This document shows, piece by piece, positions 22,704 to 33,939 of a stretch of DNA of 64,000 bases. The stretch lies in assembly GCF_905171775.1 (NCBI RefSeq), contig NC_053491.1:222060486-222124485 (forward strand). Direction: 5' to 3'. Within the stretch, counting starts at the first letter, position 1. The number at the start of each line of letters is the position of its first letter. Below the pieces are notes generated by a model. The model had not been told where the DNA came from and did not search any database. It worked only from the letters and a program-made list of their open reading frames with translations. Source of the stretch: Rana temporaria. Lineage: Eukaryota > Chordata > Amphibia > Anura > Ranidae. The translations under genes were made by a program, and so were the position numbers.

Positions 22704-25292
22704 CCACTTAAGGACCGCCTCCTGCACATATACGTCAGCAGAATGGCATGGCTGGGCACAAGTACGTACCTGTACGTCCTCTTTAAGTGCCCAGCCGTGG
22801 GTCGCCCGCGGCCCGGTCCGAAGCTCCGTGACCGCGGGACCCGATCGCCGATGGAGTCCCGCGATCGGTAAACACAGCTTCCCCGTACTTCACTGTGGCA
22901 CTGTCATTGATCGTGTGTTCCCTGATATAGGGAAACACGATCAATGATGTCACACGTCCAGCCCCGCCCAGCTACAGTTAGTTGTTAACTCCCAAACTGC
23001 AATTGTAATTTTCACAGTAAACAATGCATTTTTATAGCATTTTTTGCTGTGAAAATGACAATTGTCCCAAAAATGTGTCAAAATTGGCCGATGTGTCCGC
23101 CATAATGTCGCGGTCACGAAAAAAAAACGCTGATCGCCGCCATTAGTAGTAAAAAAAAAAAGGTAAGTATGAGGATAGGGATGTTGGCGCTGCCAAAGTG
23201 GACACCTGCCTCTGAGGTACCCTATAGGTAATCTGCCTGGGACAGTGACAGGTATCTAGTAGCCCCAATGTAGAAGCTATGAACTGTATCAGGCTAGGTG
23301 GGGCCTAAATGGTAGGTGTGGAGGTGGGATAATGGCACTGCCTCACTAGGCTCCGATACCCTGATGTTCCTATGAATGGTCGGCCTTTGGAAATTAGGGG
23401 CAGTGATGTGTATGGCCCAATGTGGATAATACAGTCCCTAGATGGGAAAGAGAAGTGTGCAGGTTGCACAGTATGGCAGTGATTCCGTAAGGGCTGACCC
23501 ACACTATCCCTCTCTTTTTAAACTATATGATTTTTTTTAATAAATATATATATTTTTATATGTCACATTTGTGTCATACTTATTACACTATCGGAGCCCC
23601 CCCCTCCTTTATTTCTACCGAGGCATGAAAGAAACCGGATTGCATAGGATTGCGCAAGGAGCCGACCCTCCAATCTGAGGAAAGTGGGAGCAGTGGAGTG
23701 GAGCAGCAACCCAAGGAGTTCCTGAGATACGCCTGTCACCCCAAGAGGGGGCTTCCATCTGGTGAGTGGGGAACCTTGAGGGGAGCACCAGAATCACGCC
23801 GTGTTATGCTATAGGACCACTTCCTCCACACCCACCCACCTCGCTGGATTCCAACTACTTTTCATGTGATCTCTGCCTGTACAAACTGGGATTCAGTGGC
23901 TCTGGATGAACTGTCTTTTCAAAAAGATTAAAAAATTCAGCCATTACCAGCATTTGCATATGCATTTTATATTTACTTTTATCTACAAGTTTGCTGCCTG
24001 CATAACAGACATCTAGGAAGTAGAACGACTGTTATATCTTTTTTTCTTTTCTAGGGGGCAGCAGCCCATATATGCACACTGAACTGGGGACTGTATCTAT
24101 GCCATTGTATGAATATATTATTGTCTCTACAGGACTAGCCAATTGGCGTTGGATTTATTTTGCTCTGTATACATAGTTTTTTCCACAGAGGGAATTAGCC
24201 CAAGTACTTACTTTTATATGCGGGATTTAGTTGTGGTTTACTTTAAACTGTATAGCTATAGAGCTTGTATTCATCCAGGCTTTCTATATATATATATAGT
24301 AAGGCAGCAGCATTTATACATCTCTGGACTTGGGAACCATTGGCGTCATACCTCCTCATAGAGTGGTTACTGACGTGAATAAGGTATTATAGCACGGCCA
24401 CCTAGGAGGCTGCAGCCTATAACATAGAGTGGCTCTTTTACCAATGTTATACAGTTTTTGGCATTCACACCTGCCATACTGTGCAACCTGCACACTTCTC
24501 TTTCCCATCTAGGGACTGTATTATCCACATTGGGCCATACACATCACTGCCTCTAATTTCCAAAGGCCGACCATTCATAGGAACATCAGGGTATCAGAGC
24601 CTAGTGAGGCAGTGCCATTATCCCACCTCCACACCTACCATTTAGGCCCCACCTAGCCTGATACAGTTCATAGCTTCTACATTGGGGCTACTAGATACCT
24701 GTCACTGTCCCAGGCAGATTACCTATAGGGTACCTCAGAGGCAGGTGTCCACTTTGGCAGCGCCAACATCCCTATCCTCATACTTACCATATACCCTGTC
24801 CCTTAGGGGATAGTTTCTAGGGAGGCAGCAGCCTTTAACCTCAGATATCCCAGCGCAGGTTTCTATACAATCTTAGTAAAAAAAAAATGTTTTTAATAAA
24901 AATGCAATAAAACTATCCCCTATTTTGTAAACACTATAATTTTTGCGCAAACCAATCGATAAAAAAATAGGTAGAAGAATACGTATCGGCCTAAACTGAG
25001 GAAAACATTTTTTTTTCATATATTTTTGGGGGATATTATAGCAAAAAGGAAAAAATATTGTATTTTTTTCAAAATTGTCGCTCTATTTTTGTTTATAGCG
25101 CAAAAAATAAAAACCGCAGAGGTGATCAAATACCACCAAAAGAAAGCTCTATTTGTAGGGAAAAAAAAGGACGCAAATTTTGTTTGGGAGCCACATCGCA
25201 CGACCGCGCAATTGTCAGTTAAAGCGACGCAGTGCCGAATCGCGAAAACTGTCCGGGTCCTTTACCTGCATTTTGGTCCGGGTCTTAAGTGG
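22704..25292. mobile_element. TTAA-1 family element, interrupted
   Basis: Pieces 22704-23161 and about 24858-25292; TTAA on both sides (22700-22703 and 25293-25296); ends CCACTTAAGGACCGCC and GGTCTTAAGTGG. After removal of the inner insertion the copy is the usual ~0.9 kb. It is the cleanest TTAA-1 example for a consensus. Confidence 0.88.
23162..24872. mobile_element. Insertion with 318-bp inverted arms and long direct-repeat flanks
   Basis: Arms 23162-23479 and 24471-24788 are inverted repeats, pairing position by position (sum 47950) with only a few mismatches noticed. The ~990-bp loop has no frame over ~75 codons. An extra 84 bp (24789-24872) follows the right arm. The insertion is flanked by TAGTAAAAAAAAAA on both sides (ending 23160, and from about 24873), a long duplication more like target-primed retrotransposition than a cut-and-paste element. 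Superfamily unknown; a Penelope-type or LINE-mobilised element is possible. Confidence 0.7.
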
Positions 25293-25296
25293 TTAA

Positions 25297-25775
25297 AAAA
25301 ACATGGTGTAATATGTATTTATTGCCAAAACCATATTAGCTTTCTTCTGTGTTGTGTGTATTTATTTGCATCAACCAGTTAGACAAAACAGGATGAATGA
25401 TGAGCTATTAAAATTAATTACCTGAAACATTCTTTTCAGATGCAAGAAAACTTCCATTGGCAGCAGAAAGTGAAGAGAGAAAAATTAAATGCCCAGTCTA
25501 TGCCTAATTCTTGAGCAAAATATTTGAAAGTGAGCAGGATTAACAGTACCTTAGCATTTCCCCACAACTTCTACTGACATACCTTGTTCTACATGAGGGC
25601 AGCAATTTTTAAAATAATCGCATTTCAAAAGCACTTTTATTTATTTTACATTATTTTGAACCACAATGAGCGCAAGAAACGGAAATACAGGAAAACGGTG
25701 TCAGCGATAGTAATAAAATAAGATGTCTATTTTTTGGATATGTTACATTCAACAAACAGTTATTTTGCTTTTTGG
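25297..25775. other. Intron, no recognised feature
   Basis: A/T-rich DNA without repeats or frames I can name. Confidence 0.5.
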
Positions 25776-25779
25776 TTAA

Positions 25780-26196
25780 AGCAGTATTAAACTCTGAAAG
25801 AAAAAAAAAAAAAGCTGGGCCCCCTGCAGGTTAATGGTATGATGTGCTAGTATGCATTACCTTACCTTTAAAACACAACCCTTCAGTGGCAAGGTGTGAC
25901 CACTGCAAGCAATTTCATCTTCACCCGGTTTTCCTCCCAGGCTCACGCTCTCTGGCCATTTGAATGGCCCAGACTGCGAAGATGTCCATCATGCATGGTC
26001 GCCACAACTGCTTCACAGCGCTCTCTACATTCCGGGCACACTCACTGTGTCCTAAATGCAGAGTATACTGTGCATGTGAGCTACAGCTGATGCAAATATC
26101 TCCTAAATTACATTTCTGAGATATTCACTGTGCCTACAGGTAAGACTTAATATAAGCTTACCTGGAGGTACAAGTAAAAAAGCAAAGTTTACTACT
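25780..26196. mobile_element. TTAA-3 family element (AGCAGTATTAAACT end)
   Basis: Left end AGCAGTATTAAACT next to TTAA (25776-25779); right end AGTTTACTACTGCTT is its inverted copy and runs straight into the poly-T of the L1-like element, so the right TTAA is lost or masked. Non-coding. Confidence 0.7.
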
Positions 26197-26466
26197 GCTT
26201 TTTTTTTTCAAATAACAGTTTTTTATTTATATAAGGTAGTTCACAGTTTATAGTAAAACACAGACAGTACAAAACACAAATAAAAGGATCAATACAGACA
26301 TGTAGCCAGGGGTATAAACACAAGTCCCGCCTGCAGTAACCGCAGGACGGGAGGAACCATTAGCCAATGGGGCTAAACTAAAACGACTGGCTTCCTTGGT
26401 GTCTATGTCAGTAAACATAGCATAACCTACTGCATTCTACAGTTTAGTATTGCATGTGACAACATA

Positions 26467-29016
26467 CAGTAGGTGAACCCGATATTGTGTCAATCTCGCT
26501 CTCTTTCTCGGCGCGATTGAGCACCTACGAGCCCCATCGCGGGAGCCAGCGCCGAGCTGGCTTGCCGCGATGGAGACAGAGCCGTCATAGAAGCGACGGG
26601 AGATCCGACTTGGATTCCCGCCAATTCTACACGTGTGCGGCGTTTGTTATGAATCCTGAGGGGGAAGTCCCCGCCGGATTTTAAATAAAAATCCGGCATG
26701 GGTTCCCCCCTCAGGAGCATACCGGGCCCTTAGGTCTGTTATGGGTTGTAAGGAGAGCCCCCTATGCCGAAAAAAACGGCGTAAGGGGTCCCCCTACAAT
26801 CCATACCAGACCCGTATCCAAAGCACGCTACCCGGCCGGCCAGGAAGGGAGTGGGGACGAGCGAGCGCCCCCCCCCTCCTGAGCCGTACCAGGCTGCATG
26901 CCCTCAACATGGGGGGGTTGGGTGCTCTGGGGCAGGGGGGCGCACTGCGGCCCCCCCACCTCAGAGCACCCTGTCCCCATGTTGATGAGGACAGGGCCCC
27001 TTCCCGACAACCCTGGCCGTTGGTTGTCAGGGTATGCGGGCGGGAGGCTTATCGGAATCTGGGAGCCCCCTTTAATAAGGGGGCCCCCAGATACCGGCCC
27101 CCCACCCTAAGTGAATGAATATGGGGTACATCATACCCCTACCCATTCACCTGGAGGAAAAATGTCAAAGTTAATAAACACACCACACAAGGGTTTTTAA
27201 AATAATTTATTTTTCTGCTCCGGAGGCCCCCCCTGTCTTCTTTATTAGCTCTGTTTACCAGGGGGGGCTTCTTCTTTGACGTCTTCGGGTGGGTGGGGGC
27301 CGCCGTCTGGTTCTCTTCCACCGCCGGGGGGGGGTCACTTTTAAAAAAGCCCCCACCCTCCAGCGGGTTTCCTCCGGCGTCTTCAGCAGGGGGGCTTCTT
27401 CTTCCGCTATCCCGACGGGTCTTCTCCGCTATCCGGGGGGTCTTCTCAACTCTCCGGGGGGTCTCCTATGTTCGCCGCTCTCCGCTGTTGACTCGGCGCA
27501 CCCCGGTTCTTCCTCCAGCTGTCCGGTGCCTTCTCCTTCAGCGCTGAACGTCTATCTTCTTCTTCCGTGCTGTGAAGTATTCTTCTTCTTCCGGGCTGTG
27601 ACGTCATCTTCTTCACTTCTCCAGATGTTGACACGCCGGCTCTTCTCGCTGAAATGACGGATGCGCGCCTTGCATCGGACCTATATAGGCCTCACAGTCC
27701 CATCATGCTCTGTACCTACCCATGTGATACCTACCCACGTGGGTAGGTATCACATGGGTAGGTACAGAGCATGATGGGACTGTGAGGCCTATATAGGTCC
27801 AATGCAAGCTGCGCATCCGTCATTTCAGCGAGAAGAGCCGGCGTGTCAACATCAGGAGAAGGAGAGAAGTGAAGAACATGACGTCACAGCACGGAAGAAG
27901 AACTCACAGCATGGAAGGAGAAGACGACGTACAGCACGGAAGAAGGCACCGGACAGCTGGAGGAAGAACCGGGGTGCGCCGAGTCAACAGCGGAGAGCGG
28001 CGAACATAGAAGGAGACCCCCGGAGAGTTGAGAAGACCCCCCGGATAGCAGAGAAGACCCGTCGGGATAGCGGAAGATGAAGCCCCCCCGCCAAAGACGC
28101 CGGAGGAAATCCGCTGGGGGGTGGGGGCTTTTTTAAAAGCGACCCCCCCCCCGGCGGTGGAAGAGAACCAGACGGCGGCCCCCACCCACCCGAAGATGTC
28201 AAAGAAGAAGCCCCCCCTGGTAAACAGAGCTAATAAAGAAGACAGGGGGGGCCTCCGGAGCAGAAAAATAAATTATTTTAAAAACCCTTGTGTGGTGTGT
28301 TTATTAACTTTGACATTTTTCCTCCAGGTGAATGGGTAGGGGTATGATGTACCCCATATCCATTCACTTAGGGTGGGGGGCCGGTATCTGGGGGCCCCCT
28401 TATTAAAGGGGGCTCCCAGATTCCGATAAGCCTCCCGCCCGCATACCCCGACAACCAACGGCCAGGGTTGTCGGGAAGGGGCCCTGTCCTCATCAACATG
28501 GGGACAGGGTGCTCTGAGGTGGGGGGGCCGCAGTGCGCCCCCCTGCCCCAGAGCACCCAACCCCCCCATGTTGAGGGCATGCAGCCTGGTACGGCTCAGG
28601 AGGGGAAAGAGGGGGGCGCTCGCTCGTCCCCACTCCCTTCCTGGCCGGCCGGGTAGCGTGCTTTGGATACGGGTCTGGTATGGATTGTAGGGGGACCCCC
28701 TACGCCGTTTTTTCCGGCGTAGGGGGGCTCTCCTTACAACCCATAACAGACCTAAGGGCCCGGTATGCTCCTGAGGGGGGAACCCATGCCGGATTTTTAT
28801 TTAAAATCCGGCGGGGACTTCCCCCTCAGGATTCATAACAAACGCCGCACACGTGTAGAATTGGCGGGAATCCAAGTCGGATCTCCCGTCGCTTCTATGA
28901 CGCGCTTGCTGGGATGTGCTGTCACTATTCCAGTGAGGGCGAGATCTCGGCACCATGTCGCCGAGAATCAGCGCGATGCTGTCGTGCTAAAAACACAATA
29001 TCACAAATACCTACTG
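26467..29016. mobile_element. 2.55-kb near-palindromic element inside the L1 3' UTR
   Basis: Two ~1.25-kb arms around a centre at 27738/27739 (CTACCCAC|GTGGGTAG). Inverted ends CAGTAGGT and ACCTACTG are flanked by TA on both sides (26465-26466 and 29017-29018), as for Tc1/mariner targets. Most of the arms pair closely; the outermost ~100 bp (26475-26570 against 28910-29005) have diverged. There is no transposase; mirrored open frames in the arms are GC-rich artefacts. A shorter relative with the same CATACCAGACC motif occurs at 47100-47245. Confidence 0.82.
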
Positions 29017-29106
29017 TAACAATAATCTACAAGAGAAAAAGAGAGGAGGAAACTGAGAAAGGGAGGAAAAGGAAGAAAGAAAGTAAGTATAGGGCAAAAA
29101 TAGGGT

Positions 29107-32100
29107 TTAGGTTACCGTGTCTGCTCCCGCGTCTGCTCCCGGCGTGTCCTCCTGCCGATGCCACTCCTCCCAGACCTCATTATGGGCGTCTAGGCTGTCG
29201 CGTATCCTGGCAGTCATCCTCTCCATCAGCTCCACGTCTTTGACCCTGGCGTATAAGGCTTCCTGAGACGGGGGCGTGGATTTCTTCCAATTAAGGGCTA
29301 TCAGGCATCTAGCTGCCGTTAAAATATGCCGGAGCAATTTTTTGTAGGGCTTAGCAAGTTTGGGCTGAGAGATACCCAGCAGAAACAGTTTAGGGGTCAG
29401 GGGAATGGACGTCTCGAAGAGACGGGTAAGAAGCTGTTGTGTAGATTGCCAGAACGGGGCAATAAGGGGGCAGGCCCAGTAGATGTGGAAAAGAGAGCCT
29501 CTATCTTGATGGCAGCGCCAACATCGATCAGAGGTGGAGGGGTAAATTTTGTGGAGGATATCCGGGGTCCGGTAACCCAAAAAAAAGGATCTTATACAAA
29601 TTTTCCTTGTATAGGGTGCACAGGGAGGATTTAGCCGCCTGTCTCCAAACAGCCTGCCAGGCCTCCACCGGGAGCACCTCTCCCAGCTCTCTATCCCACC
29701 TCATATAGACGTGTTTTCCCCCGCCCCGGCAAATCATACGCATTCAGAATCTGGTAAATATCTGTAATCAGTGCCCGTCTATGGCGACCCTCCAGGACAA
29801 TACGTTCAAACGGGGATGGTTGTGAGAATTGAAATCTCAAGGCTATGGTGTGGGCGTAATGCCTTATTTGTAGGTAGCTGTAGAACACCTGTTTGGGTAG
29901 GTCGTGTTTCGCCTGGAGCTCCGAGAATGTTAGCAGCTTACGGGCCCCCGGATCCACCACATGCCCAAAGTGGAACAGATTCCGGGATGCCCAGGGCCAG
30001 GACATCTGGTGGGTCAGGCTGTCTGGTATTTTGGGATTACAGACAAAGGAGTTCAGAAGAAAGCACTCGGACTTAAGCGCCACCTCCCGGGATAGCTTGC
30101 GCCAGAGCCCCCTGAGCAGGGACATTGAGCCTAGCATGCGAGCAGGGTCTACCTCCACATTTGCGTCCCATAGGAGACTGTTTGGATGTACCGGGGCCAG
30201 CCAGATCTTTTCTATCTCCGTCCACTTACTGTAAGACCTCTGGGGGAACCAAGAAACAATCGCGCGTAGTTGGGCAGCTTGATAATATCTAACAAGATTA
30301 GGGAAGGCCAAACCCCCGTCCCCACGCGACGCCGTCATGACCGAGCTGGGGATCCTATGCTTCCCGTAGTTCCATACAAACTTCAGCAAGTCACTCTGGA
30401 GTCTACGTAGATGAGTGTATGGAATCAGAATAGGCAGAGTCTGAAACAAGTAAAGGAGCTTAGGAAGTATGACCATTTTAATGGATGCAATTCGTCCTAG
30501 GAGGGAGATGTGGTGTGCCCTTCACTTCTGGAGGAGGTCCCTTATCGTCCGGAAAAGGGAGGAGAAGTTAGCCTGGTACAGGGAACTAAAGGATGGGGTG
30601 ATCTGCACCACCAGATATTTAAGGGACGAGCATTCCCACGTGTAGGGAAAGGTCGACTGCAGGTGGTAAACCTCAGCCTCTGGAATATTAATTGGGAGAG
30701 CTGTGGACTTCGACACATTCGTCTTATATCCTGATAACGTCCCATACTTATCTAGTTCGATGTGAAGGTTGGGCAGGGAGATCCCAGGCTGGGTCAAGGT
30801 GAGGATAATGTCATCCGCAAACAAAGAAGTTTTGAATTCCTTGCCCCTCACCGAGATGCCCCTGATGTCTGGGTTCCCCCTTATGGATGCCGCCCACACA
30901 AAGGGCAAACAACAGGGGCGAAAGTGGGCAACCCTGGCGCGTACCATTAGATATCTGGAATGAGGGAGACGTGGCGAAGGGGGTTTTTACCTGGGAAGTG
31001 GGGCTGGAATAGAGGTGCTCTACCGCTCGCAAGAAGGGACCTTTAAACCCCATATGTTGCAGAGTGGCAAGCATAAAAGGCCAACTCAAGCGATCGAAGG
31101 CCTTTTCTGCGTCAAGGCTCAGAATCAGGGCTTTCGCCTTATCCCTGTTGGCGATATCAATTAGGTCTTTAACCTTCCTGGTGTTGTCCCCTGCCTTACG
31201 GAGAGGGACAAAGCCCACCTGATCTTTATGGATCATAAAAAGGTCCTTTATAGTCGCTGCAAGCTCCTCTGCAAGTACGGGGGCATTTAAGTCTTGTTAG
31301 TGCTTCTCTTGGAGTCGGGGGAGACCCGTCTGCTCCAGGTACTGAGTCATACGGGCCGTCAGGTCAGGCGAGGGGGGGTTGTGTGGGATATCGGGTCTGT
31401 TATACAGATCCGTGTAGAAGTCCGCAAAAGTGTCAGCTATGTCTTGGGGATGAGTCAGCAAGTCACCCCCCCCCTATTCTTTATCTGGTGTGCGGTGGAG
31501 GCCAGGGCCCGGTCCGTCAGTTTCCTGGCTAAGAGCGACTGCACCTTGTTACCTTTGTCGTAATAAAGGTGCTTAAGACGAATCAAGGCCTTCTCCACCC
31601 TGCCCAATGCGAGGTCCCTAAGTGTCACGCGTGCCTGGACGATTTGTTTAAGGAGTGCCGTAGTAGGTCGCTGCAGGAGTCTAGACTCCAAAGACTGGAG
31701 CTGCTTTTCCGCCAGCACCCTGGCCGCGTTGGCATTTTTTTTTCATAGCCGAGGAAAGGGCTATACATCGCCCTCTGAGGACCGCCTTATGGGCCGCCCA
31801 CAAGGTGGAGGTGGAGACATCTGGAGTGTCATTTTCAGCAAAATATTGTTACAGAGTCTCCTCTAACTCCAGCCTCGAGGGGGCGTGTTGCAAGAGGAAG
31901 TCGTTCAGCCACCAGATATACGGCCGGCGGAGGGGGGTGTTTAAGGAGAGCGTGATAGGGGCATGATCAGACCAGGATATGGGCAGGACCGAAGCCAAAT
32001 CCACAACAAGCAAAGTATTATTATTTACAAAGAAGTTGTCTATACATGTGTACGGTGCGTGGCGAGTAAAACGTGTATTGACGCCCGCCAGGCGTCGAAT

Positions 32101-32633
32101 AGCGCGTGTTTCCTAGTAAGCTGGCGGAACAACCTAGAGTCCCTGAGGGCCCGGGTCTGTGATGCCCGGGGGGTCGCCACCAGGCGATCCCAAGTGGAAG
32201 AGTGAGCCAAATTAAAGTCCCCCCTACCACCAAAAAGCCATGGGTCTCCCGAGAAAGGCGTGCGTGTACCCTAGCTAAGAAACGGTGTTGGTGTGTGTTC
32301 GGTGCGTACACCACACACAGGGTGATGGCTTGCGATTGCCAGGACCCCCTAAGGATAAGGAAATGGCCCCGCGGGTCTAAGTAAGTGGAGGAGCAAGCAA
32401 AGGGGGCACCTCTTTTAAAGAGGATTGCGACTCCCGCCCTTTTAGTCGGGCCAAAGGCCTGATAAACCTGTTGGAAAGTGTCTGGAGGCAAACGTGAAGG
32501 AGTCCCCTTTATCAAAATGCGTTTCCTGCACCATTATATTGTCTGCCTCTGACTGCCTAAACTCTCGGAGCGCCAAGTGCTTTTTTTTGTTGGAGTTGAG
32601 TCCGTGGACATTTAACGAGAAAATCTTAGCCAT
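29107..32633 (-). pseudogene. L1-like ORF2: AP endonuclease, reverse transcriptase, zinc knuckle (broken)
   Basis: Starts MAKIFSLNVHGLNSNKKKHL (32633), the APE endonuclease N-terminus, with VQETHF carrying the catalytic Glu. Endonuclease pieces continue to ~32021 (RAGVAILFKRGAP, CVVYAPN). RT follows: KDQVGFVPLRKAGDN (31236), LSLDAEKAFDRLSWPFM (motif A), NGTRQGCPLSPLLFALC (B) and FADDIILTLTQPG (C, ~30850). C-terminal parts are at 30476-29691 and 29580-29107, the latter with the CWRC...GSLFHIYWACP cysteine/histidine knuckle. Several frameshifts and stops; inactive. The protein nicks target DNA and copies the LINE RNA in place. Confidence 0.88.
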
Positions 32634-33084
32634 TGTGGGGGTGGAGGTGTGGTGTGGATATACTTATCTGACGTGGTTGATGACATGGGTAGGGAGTGCA
32701 ACATCCATGCGAGGAGGGCCGGAGTGCAGAATGCGGGATGCAGAGCTGGAAAACCCTAGAGGGGAGAAAGGAAAAAAGAATGAGTACATTTGCAATGAAC
32801 ATAGAAAGCATTATCAAGTAGACACACAATGACCAACAGGTCGAGGGCCTAAACTGTTCCAATCGGACTCCCCGACCGAGGGGTCTGGAGAGTCTGGGTC
32901 GGGGAGACTCAGGTCGACCTAGGTCCAAGGGGGAACACATTGGTGGCGAATTTCCGGGGGGGGGGGGGGGTCTGCTGCCGCATAGTCGACCAGTTCAGAG
33001 CAGGGTCAGTCCTGGGCAGCCCGAAAATAAAAACAAAAATGAAGCAAGGGCCTACAGGGGAAAATTCACGTCAATGAAAAAACT

Positions 33085-33912
33085 TTAGCATCCATGAACA
33101 AGTAGTGCTTGATGGTGCCCAGCCGGGTCACACGGGTTATATGGGTCGTGGAGCCGATCTCCAAGGGGAGGGCCCCCAGCAGGAGGTCCGCCAGTCTTAC
33201 GCTTGGGCGAGTGTCGGGAGGACTCCGGTCCTCTGGAGCGCTTGGTCAGCTGGACCTTCTGCCAGACTACGGGCAGCGGAGGGGGGGTGGCTACCAGATC
33301 CCACTCAGGTAGTTGGGGGACGGGAATGCCCAGGGCATCACAGAAGGAGTCCAGATCCTCAGGGTAACGCAAAACTGCCGACCTCCCCTGGTGTTTGGCT
33401 GTCAGGCTAAAGGGGAATCCCCATCTGTAGGGAATGTCCTTGTCTTGCAACATACGCAGAAGTGGTTGTAGAAGCCTTCGTTTCTGGAGTGTGATCCATG
33501 ACAGGTCCGGATAGATCTGTACTGGGGTGTTGTCAAATACTAAGTTGCGAATGGTGCGGGCCTTGCGCATCACACATTCCTTCAGCGGATATGATTGTAT
33601 TCGGCATATTACATCTCTTGGTTTAGTAGCGGGGCCTTTCGGGCGAAGGGCCCTATGAGCTCTGTCCATCTCAATGTGCTTGTCCGCAGGCTCTCCCAAC
33701 AGATCGTTGAACATGAATTGGAGCGTTTTCTGACGATCTTCGGGGTCCTCTGCTTCAGGGAGGCCACGCACCCGAATGTTGTTTTGGTGCCCCCTGTTGT
33801 CCAAGTCTTCTACATGGCGTTGCATGTCTCGCAGCAAGAGACGATGGTCAGATCCCTGTATTTGGGTTCGATGCACTGCCAGCTTGGTTTCTTGTATCTC
33901 CTCCTCCGCCAT
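33085..33912 (-). pseudogene. L1-like ORF1 protein (N-terminally truncated)
   Basis: 275 codons, open. A coiled-coil tail (RTQIQGSDHRLLLRDMQRHV) leads to the RNA-binding core HQNNIRVRGLPEAEDPEDRQ, then HIEMDRAHRALRPKGPATKP and RDVICRIQSYPLKECVMRKA, and a C-terminal domain with DLSWITLQKRRLLQPLLRML and PYRWGFPFSLTAKHQGRSAV. This is the L1 ORF1p order (coiled coil, RRM-like, CTD) that coats LINE RNA. The long coiled coil normally found at the N-terminus is mostly missing. The C-terminal Pro/Gly-rich tail is longer than usual. Confidence 0.85.
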
Positions 33913-33939
33913 TTCCTCACCAGACTAGGGTGGGACAAT

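Larger units (their letters stand above)
26198..33925 (-). mobile_element. L1-like LINE, 5'-truncated, with a palindrome in its 3' UTR
   Basis: On the minus strand: ORF1 (33912-33085), ORF2 (32633 to ~29107), a 3' UTR (29106-29017 plus 26464-26210) and a terminal A-tail seen as poly-T at 26199-26209. A 2.55-kb palindromic element splits the 3' UTR. Net LINE length is about 5.2 kb. The 5' end joins a DIRS-like element near 33925 without the N-terminal part of ORF1, so it is 5'-truncated. No target duplication was identified. Confidence 0.85.

Noticed and set aside
26741..28656. Mirrored open frames (about 60-125 codons) in the palindrome arms
   Set aside because: They occur as inverted copies in both arms, in GC-rich non-coding sequence, with no domain and with overlapping frames on both strands.
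32941..32970. G-run and other homopolymers (also 37501, 58640, 59098, 63163) as possible regulatory quadruplexes
   Set aside because: They are single runs inside transposon or intron DNA and may be partly sequencing-dependent; no supporting context.
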